From Isosphaeraceae bacterium (lineage in GTDB: Bacteria; Planctomycetota; Planctomycetia; Isosphaerales; Isosphaeraceae): a DNA stretch of 34,308 nt. Numbering within the stretch: position 1 is the stretch's first letter; each line of letters begins with the position of its first letter. Shown here one piece after another: positions 1-9,381 of this stretch. The stretch lies in the NCBI GenBank assembly GCA_031291845.1, contig JARLIH010000461.1, positions 1-34,308 on the forward strand. Direction: 5' to 3'. The notes under the pieces were generated by a model that was not told where the DNA came from, made no database searches, and saw nothing but the letters and a program-made list of their open reading frames with translations. The position numbers and the translations under genes are program-made.

Positions 1-20
1 ACTTGAATTTTTAAATTTTT

Positions 21-43
21 ATCTGCATCATCTGCGGATGACC
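21..43. repeat. single arm of the CTGCGGAT-type intergenic repeat
   Basis: The stretch resembles the right arm of the dyads at 9194-9296 and 30564-30687 (core ATCTGCGGAT). It follows an AT-rich run at the window edge, so the partner arm probably lies outside the window. It sits just upstream of the DUF1552 gene. Confidence 0.55.
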
Positions 44-71
44 TCTTCTCTTCGATCCCCGGAGGATTGAG

Positions 72-1391
72 ATGACTTACAGCAGCTCCCGACGCGAGTT
101 CATCCGCGACCTGGGCCTCAGCGCCGCGGCGTTGCCGTTCGTGCTGAACTTGCCCGGGCTGGGTTTCGCGAACCAGCAGGCGCGGAAGCAGCGGCTGGTC
201 GTCATGTTCAGTCCGAACGGCGTGATTCCCTCAACGTTCTGGCCCGACGAGGAGGGGGAGAAGTTCACGCTCAAGGAGAGCCTGAAGCCGCTCGCGCCGT
301 TCCAGGACCGCACGTTGATCCTGAACGGGGTCTGCGACAAGGTGCGCGGGGACGGCGACAACCACATGCGGGGGATCGGCTGCCTGCTGACGGGCATCGA
401 GCTCTTCCCGGGGAACGTCCAGGGAGGGTCGGACACGCCGGCCGGTTGGTCGAGCGGGCTGTCGATCGACCAGGAGATCAAGAACCACCTGCAAAAGGGC
501 GCGGCAACGCGTACGCGGTTCGGGTCGTTGGAGTTCGGCGTGATGGTCCCCGACCGGGCCGACACCTGGACCCGTATGGTGTACACGGGGCCGAACAAGC
601 CCGTTGCGCCGATTGACGACCCGTACCGGATGTTCGCCAAGCTCTACGGCCGCTTGAAGGACCAGGAGAGTCTCAAGAGCGTGCTCGACGACGTGCAGGA
701 CGACCTGCGCAGGGTGGGCTCGCTGGTGAGCGCAGAGGACCGTCGGCTCCTGGACGAACATGCCGGCTACGTGCGCGAGCTGGAGCAAGAGCTGCGGCAG
801 ACGAACGCCGACGCGGTCGGGCACGCCGTGCCCGAGCCGGAGCCGGGGGTGAAGGCCGAGAACGACAATATCCCGAAGATCAGCAAGATGCAGATCGACC
901 TGATGGTGCAGAGCTTCGCCGCCGACTTCGCCCGCGTGTCGACGCTCCAGTACACCAACTCGGTCGGCGGCGCCCGGATGCACTGGCTGGGCGTGAACGA
1001 GAACCACCACGAGCTCTCACACAATCCCGACAGCGATACGAAGTCTCAAGAGAAGCTCACCAAGATCAACCACTGGTTCTGCGAGCAGCTTGCGTACCTC
1101 ACCAAGCGCCTGGCCGAGACTCCCGAGCCGGGCGGTGGCGGCAGCCTGCTCGACAACACGTTGATCGTCTGGACCAACGAGCTGGGCAAGGGGAACTCGC
1201 ACACGCTCGACGACATCCCCTTCGTGCTCGTGGGCAACGGCCTTGACTTCCGCATGGGCCGCTCACTCAAGTTCAAGAAGGTCCCCCACAACCGCCTCCT
1301 CCTCGCGCTGGCCCACGGCATGGGCCATCGGATCGAGCGGTTCGGCAACCCCGACTTCTGCGGGCAGGGTCCTCTCACGGAGCTGACCTGA
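72..1391 (+). CDS. DUF1552 family protein, Tat-exported
   Basis: This 439-residue protein matches the planctomycete DUF1552 family in length and motifs, including an early [10 protein letters not shown] strand, a GDNHMRG segment and a C-terminal [10 protein letters not shown] segment. The N-terminus carries a twin-arginine signal ([10 protein letters not shown], residues 6-15) followed by a hydrophobic stretch, so export in folded form is expected. The start is fixed by GGAGG at 61-65, six bases before the ATG. DUF1552 genes usually follow a DUF1592/DUF1588 cytochrome-like gene, and that partner would lie left of the window. The biochemical role is unknown. The fold may be related to sulfatase/alkaline-phosphatase-like DUF1501 proteins, but that is inference. 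Confidence 0.9.
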   Translation: MTYSSSRREFIRDLGLSAAALPFVLNLPGLGFANQQARKQRLVVMFSPNGVIPSTFWPDEEGEKFTLKESLKPLAPFQDRTLILNGVCDKVRGDGDNHMRGIGCLLTGIELFPGNVQGGSDTPAGWSSGLSIDQEIKNHLQKGAATRTRFGSLEFGVMVPDRADTWTRMVYTGPNKPVAPIDDPYRMFAKLYGRLKDQESLKSVLDDVQDDLRRVGSLVSAEDRRLLDEHAGYVRELEQELRQTNADAVGHAVPEPEPGVKAENDNIPKISKMQIDLMVQSFAADFARVSTLQYTNSVGGARMHWLGVNENHHELSHNPDSDTKSQEKLTKINHWFCEQLAYLTKRLAETPEPGGGGSLLDNTLIVWTNELGKGNSHTLDDIPFVLVGNGLDFRMGRSLKFKKVPHNRLLLALAHGMGHRIERFGNPDFCGQGPLTELT

Positions 1392-1451
1392 AGCGGAAGT
1401 GTTTTGGCCACACGCTGAGGACGTGGCTCCCCGCGCTTATGGAACAGGCTG

Positions 1452-1471
1452 CGACTCGCCACGGTGAGTCG
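1452..1471. terminator. hairpin between convergent genes
   Basis: CGACTC and GAGTCG pair around an eight-base loop that itself holds CC/GG. It lies in the 93-bp gap between the stops of the convergent DUF1552 and methyltransferase genes, so a bidirectional terminator is plausible. There is no U-tract, so this rests on position and stem only. Confidence 0.35.
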
Positions 1472-1484
1472 ATTGCACACGTTT

Positions 1485-2570
1485 TCAGCCCACACCGGCG
1501 CACCGGGCACGCGCCTCGCGAAGGTAATCGTCGGCCAAGTCGATCCCGACTGCCTTCCGCCCGAGGCGCGCGGCGGCGAGGCAGGTGGTGCCGGTGCCGC
1601 AGAACGGGTCGAGCACCATCCCGCCCTGCGGGCACGTCGTGAGGATCGGCAGCTTGCACAGGTCTTCGGGATAAGCCGCGAAATGCCCGCGCCGTTTTTG
1701 CGTGTCCTCCGGCAGGATGTCCCAAACGTCGCTGCGTTTGCTCCCCCGGGGATGATATTTCAAAAAGTAGAACCCTTTTTCCTGAAGCTCACGAGCCCGG
1801 CCGGACACCGTCGCCGAGTCGGAGTGCGTCGTGCGCTGCTCGGCCCGGATGATCATGCGGAAGTCGGCCAGCCGGTCATCGCGCACGTCGCCGAGGATCG
1901 CATCGAGCGCCGCCATTGCGCTCGCCCTTTCCGCTTCGGTCAGCGCGGTCGAGAGCTCGATCTGCCGCCGGTAGCGTACGCCGCGGACCCCTGTCGCCGA
2001 AACGACGGCCCCGCCCACCACCCGCGACGCGCGCGGCTTGTTCCGTGCGGCGTCGACGTCGTAATAGTAGCCACGCGCCTTCTTGACGAAATGAAACAGC
2101 AGCTCGTGGACGTTTCGCAGCTTGTCCTTCGCGTTGTCCGGGCTCCCTTTTACCTTGTTCCAGACAACGCTGTTGCGCAGGACCCAGCCTTGGCCGTCCT
2201 TGAGTGCGAAGGCGACCCGCCAGGGGAGACCGAGCAAGTTCTTGTTGGCGTAAGCGTCGCCCAGGTTGAGCCAGAAGGAGCCGGTCCCTTTGATCACCCG
2301 GCGCACCTGCGCTGCGACGGCCGCGAGGCGTGCGACGTAATCCTCAGGCACCGCCTCCCGGCCGATTCCCCCGCCCACGTAGTTGCGCTGGCCCCAGTAC
2401 GGGGGGCTGGTCATGCAGCAGTCGACCGACGCCTCGGGCAACGCGGCGAGCACGCTCAGGGCATCACCGTGCAAGAAGAGCGGCGCCCTTTCTGGCCCGG
2501 TCCGGTAGTCGTCGAAAGCACGCGCGTACCCGGCCGGTGTCCCCACCGGCGTTGGTCGTTCGTCCTGCAT
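1485..2570 (-). CDS. site-specific DNA methyltransferase (N4-cytosine or N6-adenine)
   Basis: The 361-residue enzyme has the amino-methyltransferase catalytic motif IV TSPPYWGQRNYVGG near its N-terminus and the AdoMet-binding motif I DPFCGTGTT near its C-terminus. This IV-before-I order is typical of beta-class enzymes. The SPPY form occurs in both m4C and m6A methylases, so the base modified cannot be decided. A target-recognition region probably lies in the middle, where sequence is less conserved. The ATG at 2570 gives the usual family length; longer readings run into the repeat upstream. No restriction endonuclease is adjacent, as the neighbours are DUF1552 and a small membrane protein, so it appears to be an orphan methylase. 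Confidence 0.88.
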   Translation of the reverse strand: MQDERPTPVGTPAGYARAFDDYRTGPERAPLFLHGDALSVLAALPEASVDCCMTSPPYWGQRNYVGGGIGREAVPEDYVARLAAVAAQVRRVIKGTGSFWLNLGDAYANKNLLGLPWRVAFALKDGQGWVLRNSVVWNKVKGSPDNAKDKLRNVHELLFHFVKKARGYYYDVDAARNKPRASRVVGGAVVSATGVRGVRYRRQIELSTALTEAERASAMAALDAILGDVRDDRLADFRMIIRAEQRTTHSDSATVSGRARELQEKGFYFLKYHPRGSKRSDVWDILPEDTQKRRGHFAAYPEDLCKLPILTTCPQGGMVLDPFCGTGTTCLAAARLGRKAVGIDLADDYLREARARCAGVG

Positions 2571-2683
2571 CGGCTCGTCCGCTCCCGTCGTGTCGCACGC
2601 TTCGCACCCCCGCGTCCCTGGCGACCTTCCCCTAGAAGGTCCGACGTGCGGAAAGGGACGTTTCTTGTCGGCCCGTGATTGCA

Positions 2684-2765
2684 GGGTGAACGAGCCCCGC
2701 AGGGACGAATTCCACCACCCTTGGCAGGGCGCGTTCGAATTCGCCCCTGCGGGGCTCGTCCACCC
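2684..2765. repeat. 29-bp-arm inverted repeat (GAGCCCCGCAGGG type)
   Basis: The arms at 2684-2712 and 2737-2765 are reverse complements at 27 of 29 positions by eye, around a 24-base centre. The core reads ACGAGCCCCGCAGGG. It lies in the 386-bp gap between the divergent methyltransferase and small membrane protein genes. The form suggests a mobile or dispersed intergenic element without coding capacity. Confidence 0.8.
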
Positions 2766-2862
2766 TACGGGATGGGACGTCTCGCGGTCACCGCGGTTCA
2801 TGACCTCAACCCGGCCGTCCCAGGAACCGGAGGCCGTTATCTCGGCGTTGCTTAGTGTACCG

Positions 2863-2893
2863 CCCCACCGTGGGGCCGGCCATCGCTGGCCGG
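2863..2893. repeat. two adjacent GC-rich hairpins
   Basis: CCCCACCGTGGGG (2863-2875) abuts CCGGCC-ATCGCT-GGCCGG (2876-2893). They lie 60-90 bases before the start of the small membrane protein gene. The second resembles other GGCCGGC/GCTGGCC palindromes in the window, for example 16877-16904. They may be REP-like elements. Confidence 0.45.
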
Positions 2894-2956
2894 AGACTCG
2901 TCCGCAGACGCTGACGTTCATGGATTGGCGTACTACACTTAGTAAGGCGAGCGAGG

Positions 2957-3349
2957 ATGTTTCAGGTTGCTCAGGGGTCAATCATGGACGTCTCTTCCGG
3001 GCTTTCCGACTTGTGGGAGCTTTTCGGAGAACTCTTCGAGGATATTACTCAGGCCTTCCAAAAACTGTCGGTGCTGATTCAGAAGAACCCGCAGTTTTGG
3101 ACCTGGCTCACCGTGTGGTTGGGCGTCGTCTGGATCTGCATGCGCTGGACCAAGCTCGTTGCCGAGGCGAACGAGCGCAGGATCTTCGCTGCGGCCGAGA
3201 GTCGGCTCAGCATCCTGATCCGCGATGCGAGCGGCGTATCGGCTCCGACGGAAGCAGCCGCAGCGCCTCCCGACCACATTCTCGAGGGACAAAGCGGTCC
3301 CGACGAAGGCTGTTTAGAGACGCCGGAAAGTCCCGCAACGAGTGTGTAA
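2957..3349 (+). CDS. small single-pass membrane protein, unknown function
   Basis: The 130-residue product is not recognised. An amphipathic N-terminal region (residues 10-45) is followed by one clear membrane segment (FWTWLTVWLGVVWICMRW, about residues 47-64), a basic/charged helix and an Ala/Pro-rich tail. AAGG lies nine bases before the ATG at 2957. A second ATG at 2984 has AGGGG six bases upstream and is an equally good start. The gene is convergent with the Tat-exported protein at 3386, with 36 bases between stops. It could be an orphan membrane protein or a holin-like small protein, with no evidence for either. Confidence 0.55.
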   Translation: MFQVAQGSIMDVSSGLSDLWELFGELFEDITQAFQKLSVLIQKNPQFWTWLTVWLGVVWICMRWTKLVAEANERRIFAAAESRLSILIRDASGVSAPTEAAAAPPDHILEGQSGPDEGCLETPESPATSV

Positions 3350-3385
3350 AGCACTGGCGGAGCCCTGGACGTTCTCCGGTCGGTG

Positions 3386-4648
3386 TCAATCCTGCCAGAA
3401 GGTCGACCGTTCCGAAGGCGTGTAACGGACCGCCAGGTGCGGCGTTTCCAGGCGAGTCTGGCTCGACGCAAGCGATTGCAGACAGGCGGCGACGAGGCCG
3501 CTCGTGAGGAGAGTGCGCTCCACGGGATAGGCCGGCTTGCCGGTGAGGAACAGACTCTCCGCCTTCGACATCAACGCGGCCGAGTAGACCACGTTCGGGT
3601 TCGACGGCAGGTAGAACAGCGTCGAGAGCGGCTCGGGCGCCCCTTTCAGCCGCGCGGCGAACGTGAAATCCTGGACCAAGCCGTTCAGTTGGAGCATCGT
3701 TGCCTTCAGGCCGTCGGCGTATTCGATCCGGTATGCGACGGGCTGCTTGACCCACTCGCGCATCTGCTCCCGGGTCGGGTAGCGGTGGCTCGCGTCCTTG
3801 GTCTGGGCCAGGGTTTGGCTGCGCGCGAGGCAAGCTTCGAAGAGCCGAGGGTCCCAACCACCCGACTTCCAGGAGCCAGCGTCGAGAGCCTTCCAGACGG
3901 AGTCGCCGCGCAGCCCTTGGACGGCGGCCACGCCGGTTTCGCCGCCGCGCCGGCGTTCCGCCATGCACTGGATCATCTCTAGGGCGTGGAAGTCGTAGAT
4001 GTCCACCGGACCGAATGCGATGCCCAGCACCTCTTCGGCCTCGGCCCCGAGCGGCAGGTCGACCGAGGGCATGCGCCAGGTCACCGGCAGCGACGAGCCC
4101 GCCAGAAACGGGAAGCCCATCGCGCGCGAAGTCTCAACCATCTCCTTGGCCCACTCCCACTTCCACGACAGGTGCTTGTCGCTAAACACCGGAGTGGTAC
4201 GGCCGTCCTTCCGGAACACGTCCGTGATTTGCTGGAAGAACTGATAACGCGGGTACTGTTTCTGACCGATGGCGTTGACCGGGTAGTCGCCGTGTTCGCC
4301 GATGATGAGCACCGCGTCGACGGCTAGCTTGTCGCCGCCGCACCGCAGGGCCTCGGCGATGGTCGGGTAGATCGTAAAGCCAAACTCCCTGGCGCGGTCG
4401 CGGCTGAGGTCCCCCTCGGGCTTCTGGTCGACGTAGGCCGAGACCACCTCCAGGTCTGGCCGGTGCCAGGCGCCATGGATCGGGTAGCCCGCGAGAAAAC
4501 GCTCGGCCATGTGCCAGGCGTGCGAGTGATAGTTCCAGAGGGTCGTGACCACGGCCAGCTTCTTGCGCGGCCCCGCGGCCCGCACGCTGGGCAAGCCCGC
4601 GAGACAGGCCCCAATACCGCCAAGGAACGTGCGACGTGTCAGCATCAT
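3386..4648 (-). CDS. Tat-exported protein of unknown function
   Basis: The 420-residue protein starts MMLTRRTFLGGIGAC, a good twin-arginine signal with a lipobox-like Cys, ending near an Ala-X-Ala around residue 24. The mature part begins with a Rossmann-like strand (KKLAVVTTLWNYHSHAW) and contains GEHGDYP and SDKHLSW segments rich in His and Asp. Such proteins are found as hypothetical Tat proteins in planctomycetes, often next to PVC cytochromes. I infer this context from memory and do not assign a reaction. The start is chosen because AGAGAGAAG lies just upstream and the RR motif would be too deep from the earlier ATG at 4678. It lies 57 bases behind the PVC dehydrogenase gene, probably in one operon. 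Confidence 0.8.
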   Translation of the reverse strand: MMLTRRTFLGGIGACLAGLPSVRAAGPRKKLAVVTTLWNYHSHAWHMAERFLAGYPIHGAWHRPDLEVVSAYVDQKPEGDLSRDRAREFGFTIYPTIAEALRCGGDKLAVDAVLIIGEHGDYPVNAIGQKQYPRYQFFQQITDVFRKDGRTTPVFSDKHLSWKWEWAKEMVETSRAMGFPFLAGSSLPVTWRMPSVDLPLGAEAEEVLGIAFGPVDIYDFHALEMIQCMAERRRGGETGVAAVQGLRGDSVWKALDAGSWKSGGWDPRLFEACLARSQTLAQTKDASHRYPTREQMREWVKQPVAYRIEYADGLKATMLQLNGLVQDFTFAARLKGAPEPLSTLFYLPSNPNVVYSAALMSKAESLFLTGKPAYPVERTLLTSGLVAACLQSLASSQTRLETPHLAVRYTPSERSTFWQD

Positions 4649-4660
4649 CTTCTCTCTTGC

Positions 4661-4707
4661 AGGGTGCATGCAATGCACCGAATTCCCCGGTGGATGAAAT
4701 GCACCCT
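4661..4707. repeat. inverted repeat in a short intergenic gap
   Basis: AGGGTGCAT (4661-4669) pairs with ATGCACCCT (4699-4707), with a further GGTGCAT copy inside. It fills the gap between the PVC dehydrogenase stop and the downstream Tat-protein start. It could attenuate or stabilise the operon mRNA. Confidence 0.45.
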
Positions 4708-7690
4708 ACTCCCGACCCGCCTCGCCTTTCAGGTACCCAAGCAGGTCGGCGAATTCCTGCCGCGCGATGTTCTTCTCGAGACCCTGCGGCATCAGCGACT
4801 GCTTGCTCGCGGCCAGCTCGTCGATTTCGCTACGGAGGATCGTGTCTTCCTTGCCGAGCGGTTGGCGGAGGGTGATGCTCGTTGGTGTCTCCGAGGCAAC
4901 GAGACCGGTCAGTACGCGGCCGTCCTTCGTCGCGACCGTATAGGCGGCGAACCCCGGAGTGATCTCGTGATCCGGGACGAGCACGTGGAGCAGGATCGAC
5001 TCCTTCGGCTGGTTGCGGATCCCGAACAGGTCGGGCCCAACGGCCGATCCTTCGCCGTCGAGCCGGTGGCACGATGCGCACTCGCGGCGGAAGATCGCGC
5101 GGCCGTGCGCGGGGTCGGACTTGATCGTGGCGACGTCTTTGTAGGCGTCGTACACCTTGGCCCGGTCCCCGGACACGGTGCCGAAGAGCGTCTCGGCCCG
5201 CTTCTTGATCTCCGCATCGCGGGACTGTGTGAGCTGCCGGCGGTGCAGGGCGTCGATCGCGCCAACCGGAACAGCGCCCGACTCCACGGCCGACAGCACC
5301 CCGCCGACGTGGTTCGATTGCGCGAGCAGGGCCGACAGCACTTCGTCGCGCAGACCGGGCGTGTACGCCGCAAACCGCCGGGCCGGCAGCAAGGCCGGCG
5401 CGACCCGCTTGTCGCGCTCCGCCGCGAGGGCACGCACGGCGGCCACCTGAAGTGACGCGGGTTCCGCGGGGTCGGCAAGCCGGAGCAGGGCATCGCCCAC
5501 CTGGTCGAAGTCGGCGAACGCCAGCAGCCCAACCGCCGTGCGGCGGTGTGCCAGCGATTTCGCCCCGTCGAGCGCCGTTTGCTTCATCTCGGCCAAAAGC
5601 GCACGCACGTCGGCGGGTGCGTCGAGCGAGCCCAGGACGTCGCGCGGGCCGACGCGGCCGCGGACCGCTTCGGCGAACCCCGTCAGCAAGGCCGCGCGCT
5701 CGACTGGCGCGAAGCCAGGGCGCGACTCGAAGACGCGCGTCACGAAGTCGTTCCAGGCCCCGTCCGATAGGCTCGCGCCCAGCAGCCGCCCCAGTTCGCT
5801 CAACAACTCGGGAGGCAGCTCCTCGCTTCCCCGCGGCGCGTCGCGCAAGGACGTGAGGAACTCGACCTCCCGCCCGGCAAGCGCGCTGAAGACCGCCGCA
5901 CGCGCCCAGCGGTCGGCCCCGTCGCGCGCTGCGATCCGCGCGAGCGCAAGGGCGACCGCCGCGCGACCGTGTGCCGCCGGGGCCGCACCCAACGTGATCG
6001 CGGCCTGGAACCGGACACGCGCGTCCGCGTCCCCAGCGCAGGGTAAGACGTCCGCGACCCAGGCAGGTTCCTTGCCGATACGCGGTTCGATCAACTGGAG
6101 CGCTTGCTCGCGAACGGGCGGCGCAGGGTGGCCGAGAGCCTGGCGCACGATGTCGTCGGGCAGGGCACCGAGCGCCTCCAGCAGGCGGATGGCGTGGACG
6201 ACCGTCGCGGATGGCGCGGTCCGGTCCCCCAGGAGGGCCCGCAGGGGGACGACCGCCGCCGGGTCATGTCGCTCGAGGAGCAGCCGGTGAGCCGTGTCGC
6301 GCCACCAGCCGTCGGCGTTGCGAAGCGTCGCGCACAGCGAAGTCGTGGATGCAAGAGCGTCTTTCAACGGGGCTGGCGGAGGCGTCGCCGGACCATCGCG
6401 GACGACGCGCCAGATCCGGCCCATCGTCTTGCCGCTCTCGAAGTCGGTGTGCTTGCGGATCTCGACCGGCAGGTAGTCGGGGTGCTCGATCGTCTTGCGA
6501 TACATGTCGGCAACATACAGTGCCCCGTCCGGCCCGGAAGTAAGAAAGACTGGGCGGAACCAGTTGTCGGTACTTGCCAGGAACTCTGTTCCCGGGCGCA
6601 CTCTTCGGGCCGCGAACGTCGCGCCGTCCGGGTCAAGGCGGTCGAAGTGCACGAGGTTGCCCGTCGGGTCGCACGAGAATGCGCCGCCACGGTAGGTGTC
6701 GGAGAGTCCCGTGCCCCGATAAACAAACAACGCGCAAGCGGCCGTGAAGGTGCCCGCATGCGAGTCGGCCGTCGTCACGTTCCGGCTGATCGGGAACAGC
6801 CGCGCCGACGCGCCATGGCCCTTCAGGGGCTCGGCGACCATGTCCGCCGGACAGTTCTGCACCGTCTCGGAGAACGCCAGTTGCGGGTTCCGCCGGAGCG
6901 TCTTCGACGAGAGCACGACGTGCTGCACCTGCACGCGGTTGTAACAGATAAAACGGCGCCCGAAATCGTCGAACGTCTGGCCGAACTGCGCCCCGCCGTC
7001 GGCCGCTTCCCACACCTCGCCGTCGGGCCGGAATCGGAAGTCCGTACGCCCGAGCGTGACCGGCGGCCGCTCAGGCGCCGAGGGCGATGAGACCTGGCCC
7101 CCGGTCAGGCCACTCGTCAGATACACCCAGTTGTCGATCGAGAGCACAGGATGGCTCACACGCAGTTGCGTGCTCCCCTTGGTCGAGAACCCGGTGAAAA
7201 GCACCCGCCGCTCGTCGGCCTTACCGTCGCCGTCGGTGTCGCGCAGATAGAGCACGTCCGGCGCACACGTGACGATCACGCCTCCCTTCCATGGCAGGAC
7301 CCCGTTCGGGTACGTCAGCCCCTCGGCGAACTCGTGCCGGCGATCCATGCGGCCGTCGCCGTCGGTGTCCTCGAGCAACGCGACCCGACCAACCGGCGGC
7401 TTGCCCTCTCCGGGCCCCGTGGGATAGCCGCGGTCCTCCGCGACGTAAAGGCGCCCGCGCTCGTCAAAGGCCAAGGCGACCGGGCTGACGACCAGCGGCT
7501 CGGCCGCGACCAGCTCCACGCGGAGGCCCGGCTCCAGCCGGAAGGATCGCGGCGCCTGCTCGGGAGTCAGGGGACCGTCGAGTACGGTGGGTTTCGGACT
7601 GTCCGCGCGAGCGGCGGTGGTCAGGAACAGAGCAAGCAGGATCGCGACAAGGCGGCCGACGGCGCAGGGGGTTCCGTACACGCGAGACAT
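4706..7690 (-). CDS. PVC-type membrane-bound dehydrogenase with HEAT repeats and heme c domain
   Basis: The 994-residue exported protein has a signal peptide (about residues 1-29, ending TAARA). A beta-propeller dehydrogenase-like region with repeated DTDGDG elements covers about residues 35-440. An Ala-rich alpha-solenoid of HEAT type follows, about 450-840. The C-terminal heme domain has the c-type site CASCH at 871-875 followed by the family tail (DGRVLTGLVASE, LMPQGLE). This order matches the planctomycete 'membrane-bound dehydrogenase / putative heme-binding' family. The probable role is periplasmic oxidation of a sugar or alcohol with electrons passed to heme, but the substrate is unknown. 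It is likely co-transcribed with the Tat protein downstream and perhaps with the ceramidase-like gene 106 bases upstream. Confidence 0.92.
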   Translation of the reverse strand: MSRVYGTPCAVGRLVAILLALFLTTAARADSPKPTVLDGPLTPEQAPRSFRLEPGLRVELVAAEPLVVSPVALAFDERGRLYVAEDRGYPTGPGEGKPPVGRVALLEDTDGDGRMDRRHEFAEGLTYPNGVLPWKGGVIVTCAPDVLYLRDTDGDGKADERRVLFTGFSTKGSTQLRVSHPVLSIDNWVYLTSGLTGGQVSSPSAPERPPVTLGRTDFRFRPDGEVWEAADGGAQFGQTFDDFGRRFICYNRVQVQHVVLSSKTLRRNPQLAFSETVQNCPADMVAEPLKGHGASARLFPISRNVTTADSHAGTFTAACALFVYRGTGLSDTYRGGAFSCDPTGNLVHFDRLDPDGATFAARRVRPGTEFLASTDNWFRPVFLTSGPDGALYVADMYRKTIEHPDYLPVEIRKHTDFESGKTMGRIWRVVRDGPATPPPAPLKDALASTTSLCATLRNADGWWRDTAHRLLLERHDPAAVVPLRALLGDRTAPSATVVHAIRLLEALGALPDDIVRQALGHPAPPVREQALQLIEPRIGKEPAWVADVLPCAGDADARVRFQAAITLGAAPAAHGRAAVALALARIAARDGADRWARAAVFSALAGREVEFLTSLRDAPRGSEELPPELLSELGRLLGASLSDGAWNDFVTRVFESRPGFAPVERAALLTGFAEAVRGRVGPRDVLGSLDAPADVRALLAEMKQTALDGAKSLAHRRTAVGLLAFADFDQVGDALLRLADPAEPASLQVAAVRALAAERDKRVAPALLPARRFAAYTPGLRDEVLSALLAQSNHVGGVLSAVESGAVPVGAIDALHRRQLTQSRDAEIKKRAETLFGTVSGDRAKVYDAYKDVATIKSDPAHGRAIFRRECASCHRLDGEGSAVGPDLFGIRNQPKESILLHVLVPDHEITPGFAAYTVATKDGRVLTGLVASETPTSITLRQPLGKEDTILRSEIDELAASKQSLMPQGLEKNIARQEFADLLGYLKGEAGRE

Positions 7691-7796
7691 GGGTCAAGAC
7701 CTCGAGGAGCAGGGGGCGGGACGAAGGCCGTTGGCTTGCGGGAGGGCGGGGCCTGGATTGCTGTCGATCCTACTCTGCCCGGAAACAGACGTTCGT

Positions 7797-9161
7797 TCAA
7801 GCCCCTAGAGATGCCTCCCGGCAGCGCGCGACGGCCCGGAGCATCGCGTCGCACATCGCCGGCCCGGACTCGGGCGTGAACGGGAACTGGTTGCAGTACT
7901 TGGGCGACTGGTATCCCGCATAACTGCGAGCGGCGATGTCGTGCGCATCGGGCAGATAGCCGATCCGCCCGTTGGCGTAACACGCCAGCATCAGCTCCGG
8001 GACCTTGACCCTGCGCCTTACGTCGAGCGCGAAAGGGGTGAAGAACTCCGACGCGTTCGCGGCCCAGTAAATGTCTCCAAGGCGCAGGGCCTGCGCCTCC
8101 GTCTCCAGGATTTCCGGCCGCTCTTCGAAGTCGGCGAGCATCCGATCGGTCCACTCGATGTGGAACCGGCACATGGCGCGCACCGCCTTGGCCTCGTCGC
8201 CCCCGTGGCGGCCGACCATGTCATCGGGACGGTTCGTCATCACGCGGCCGATCGCCTCGCGCCAGTGGGACAGATCGCCCGTGGAGAGCCGGCGCGCGGC
8301 CTCGCTCCGGTCGCCCTCGATCTCCTCGCGCGTCCAGCGGCGCGTCGGCAGGCGGACCGTCTCACTCGCGGCGGCGACCACCGGATCGCTCATCGGCCGT
8401 GCGGGCTTGAGTGCGTCGCAGGCCGCCTCGACAAGCCGGCGCGCGGGCTCATGGGAACGGTCAACGGCGGTGAACTCCGGCAGGAAATTCACGTCCCCGC
8501 AGGCCCCCTGAATATACAGCGCCAGTGCGCCGGGGAACGCAGACTCGAGGCCATCGCACACTTCGCCCGGCACATCACGACTGACATCCCAGGGGCGCAG
8601 CAAGGTGCCGACCGTCGGATGGGCCCCGAAGTTCGCCGCGACAGCCAGCGGCGACCCATCGCGGCGCTCGACGACGAGCGCGGTCAGGCACGAGTCGATC
8701 AGTCCCGCAGGCCGTGTGCGGTTGTAGCTCAGGTCCGGAACCTCCGCATGGGCCACGCGGGCCGTGGCGGGTTCTCGGTTGCGCCAGGCCAGGATCGCGG
8801 CGGTCGCAGCCTGCCGGCTCGCCCACTCCTCGTAGAACGGGTCGCATTGCCCGACACCGAGCAATCCGCCTGCCGCCGGCGCGTTGTGGCTGTGCGAGCA
8901 GGTCAACAGGATCGACTCGGGCGCCAGCCCCGTCTCCCGCTGAATTTGCTCGCGCGCCCGGCGCGCGAAAAGCACGTCGATCACCATCAAGTCCAGGGCA
9001 ACGACCACCGCGCCGCGCTCGCCGTCGTCGAACGCGAGGGCCGTGGCGCTCAAGTCGTCGTGGACTCGCTGCCAGCGACGCTCCATGTAATAGCCCCACC
9101 CGGTCAGCTCGACGCCCCAAAAGGGGGTCAAGCACGTCCGCGCCACTCCGGCCTGAAACAT
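7797..9161 (-). CDS. neutral/alkaline ceramidase-like protein
   Basis: The 454-residue protein has the N-terminal signature of the neutral/alkaline non-lysosomal ceramidase family: VARTCLTP followed by a GWG turn, then the TCSHSHNAP metal/catalytic segment, NFGAHPT, and GACGDVNF. These are the His/Asp-rich loops that bind Zn in characterised ceramidases. In planctomycetes this family is expanded, and the substrate need not be ceramide. No signal peptide is visible, unlike secreted homologues, so it may act in the cytoplasm. AGGAG lies seven bases before the ATG. It is divergent from the enolase-superfamily gene at 9382, with a long dyad repeat between them. Confidence 0.87.
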   Translation of the reverse strand: MFQAGVARTCLTPFWGVELTGWGYYMERRWQRVHDDLSATALAFDDGERGAVVVALDLMVIDVLFARRAREQIQRETGLAPESILLTCSHSHNAPAAGGLLGVGQCDPFYEEWASRQAATAAILAWRNREPATARVAHAEVPDLSYNRTRPAGLIDSCLTALVVERRDGSPLAVAANFGAHPTVGTLLRPWDVSRDVPGEVCDGLESAFPGALALYIQGACGDVNFLPEFTAVDRSHEPARRLVEAACDALKPARPMSDPVVAAASETVRLPTRRWTREEIEGDRSEAARRLSTGDLSHWREAIGRVMTNRPDDMVGRHGGDEAKAVRAMCRFHIEWTDRMLADFEERPEILETEAQALRLGDIYWAANASEFFTPFALDVRRRVKVPELMLACYANGRIGYLPDAHDIAARSYAGYQSPKYCNQFPFTPESGPAMCDAMLRAVARCREASLGA

Positions 9162-9193
9162 AGACGTTCTCCTCGATCCGCAAAAGAGGCGGC

Positions 9194-9296
9194 TTATCCG
9201 CAGATGAACGCAGATTAAGAATCAATTGCAAAATTATTAATCCGATCGATTATCAATCCTTTCCTGTCTGCGTTCATCTACGTCATCTGCGGATAA
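9194..9296. repeat. CTGCGGAT-type dyad with AT-rich core
   Basis: The left arm 9194-9221 (TTATCCGCAGATGAACGCAG...) pairs with the right arm 9267-9296 (TCTGCGTTCATCT...CTGCGGATAA). The right arm has a short internal duplication (TCATCTACG/TCATCTGCG). The centre (9222-9266) is AT-rich, with TTATTAAT and GATTATCAATC runs. It occupies the promoter region between the divergent ceramidase-like and enolase-superfamily genes. Confidence 0.8.
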
Positions 9297-9381
9297 ATCT
9301 CCCCACTTCCTCGTAGTGACCGCGCCGTCAGGCGACTATCATACTACCCTTCGTGCCGTCTTGATTGTGGGAGGTTGTTCA

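Noticed and set aside
1464..2678. 404-residue forward open frame opposite the methyltransferase
   Set aside because: The reverse strand has complete methyltransferase motifs; the forward frame has none.
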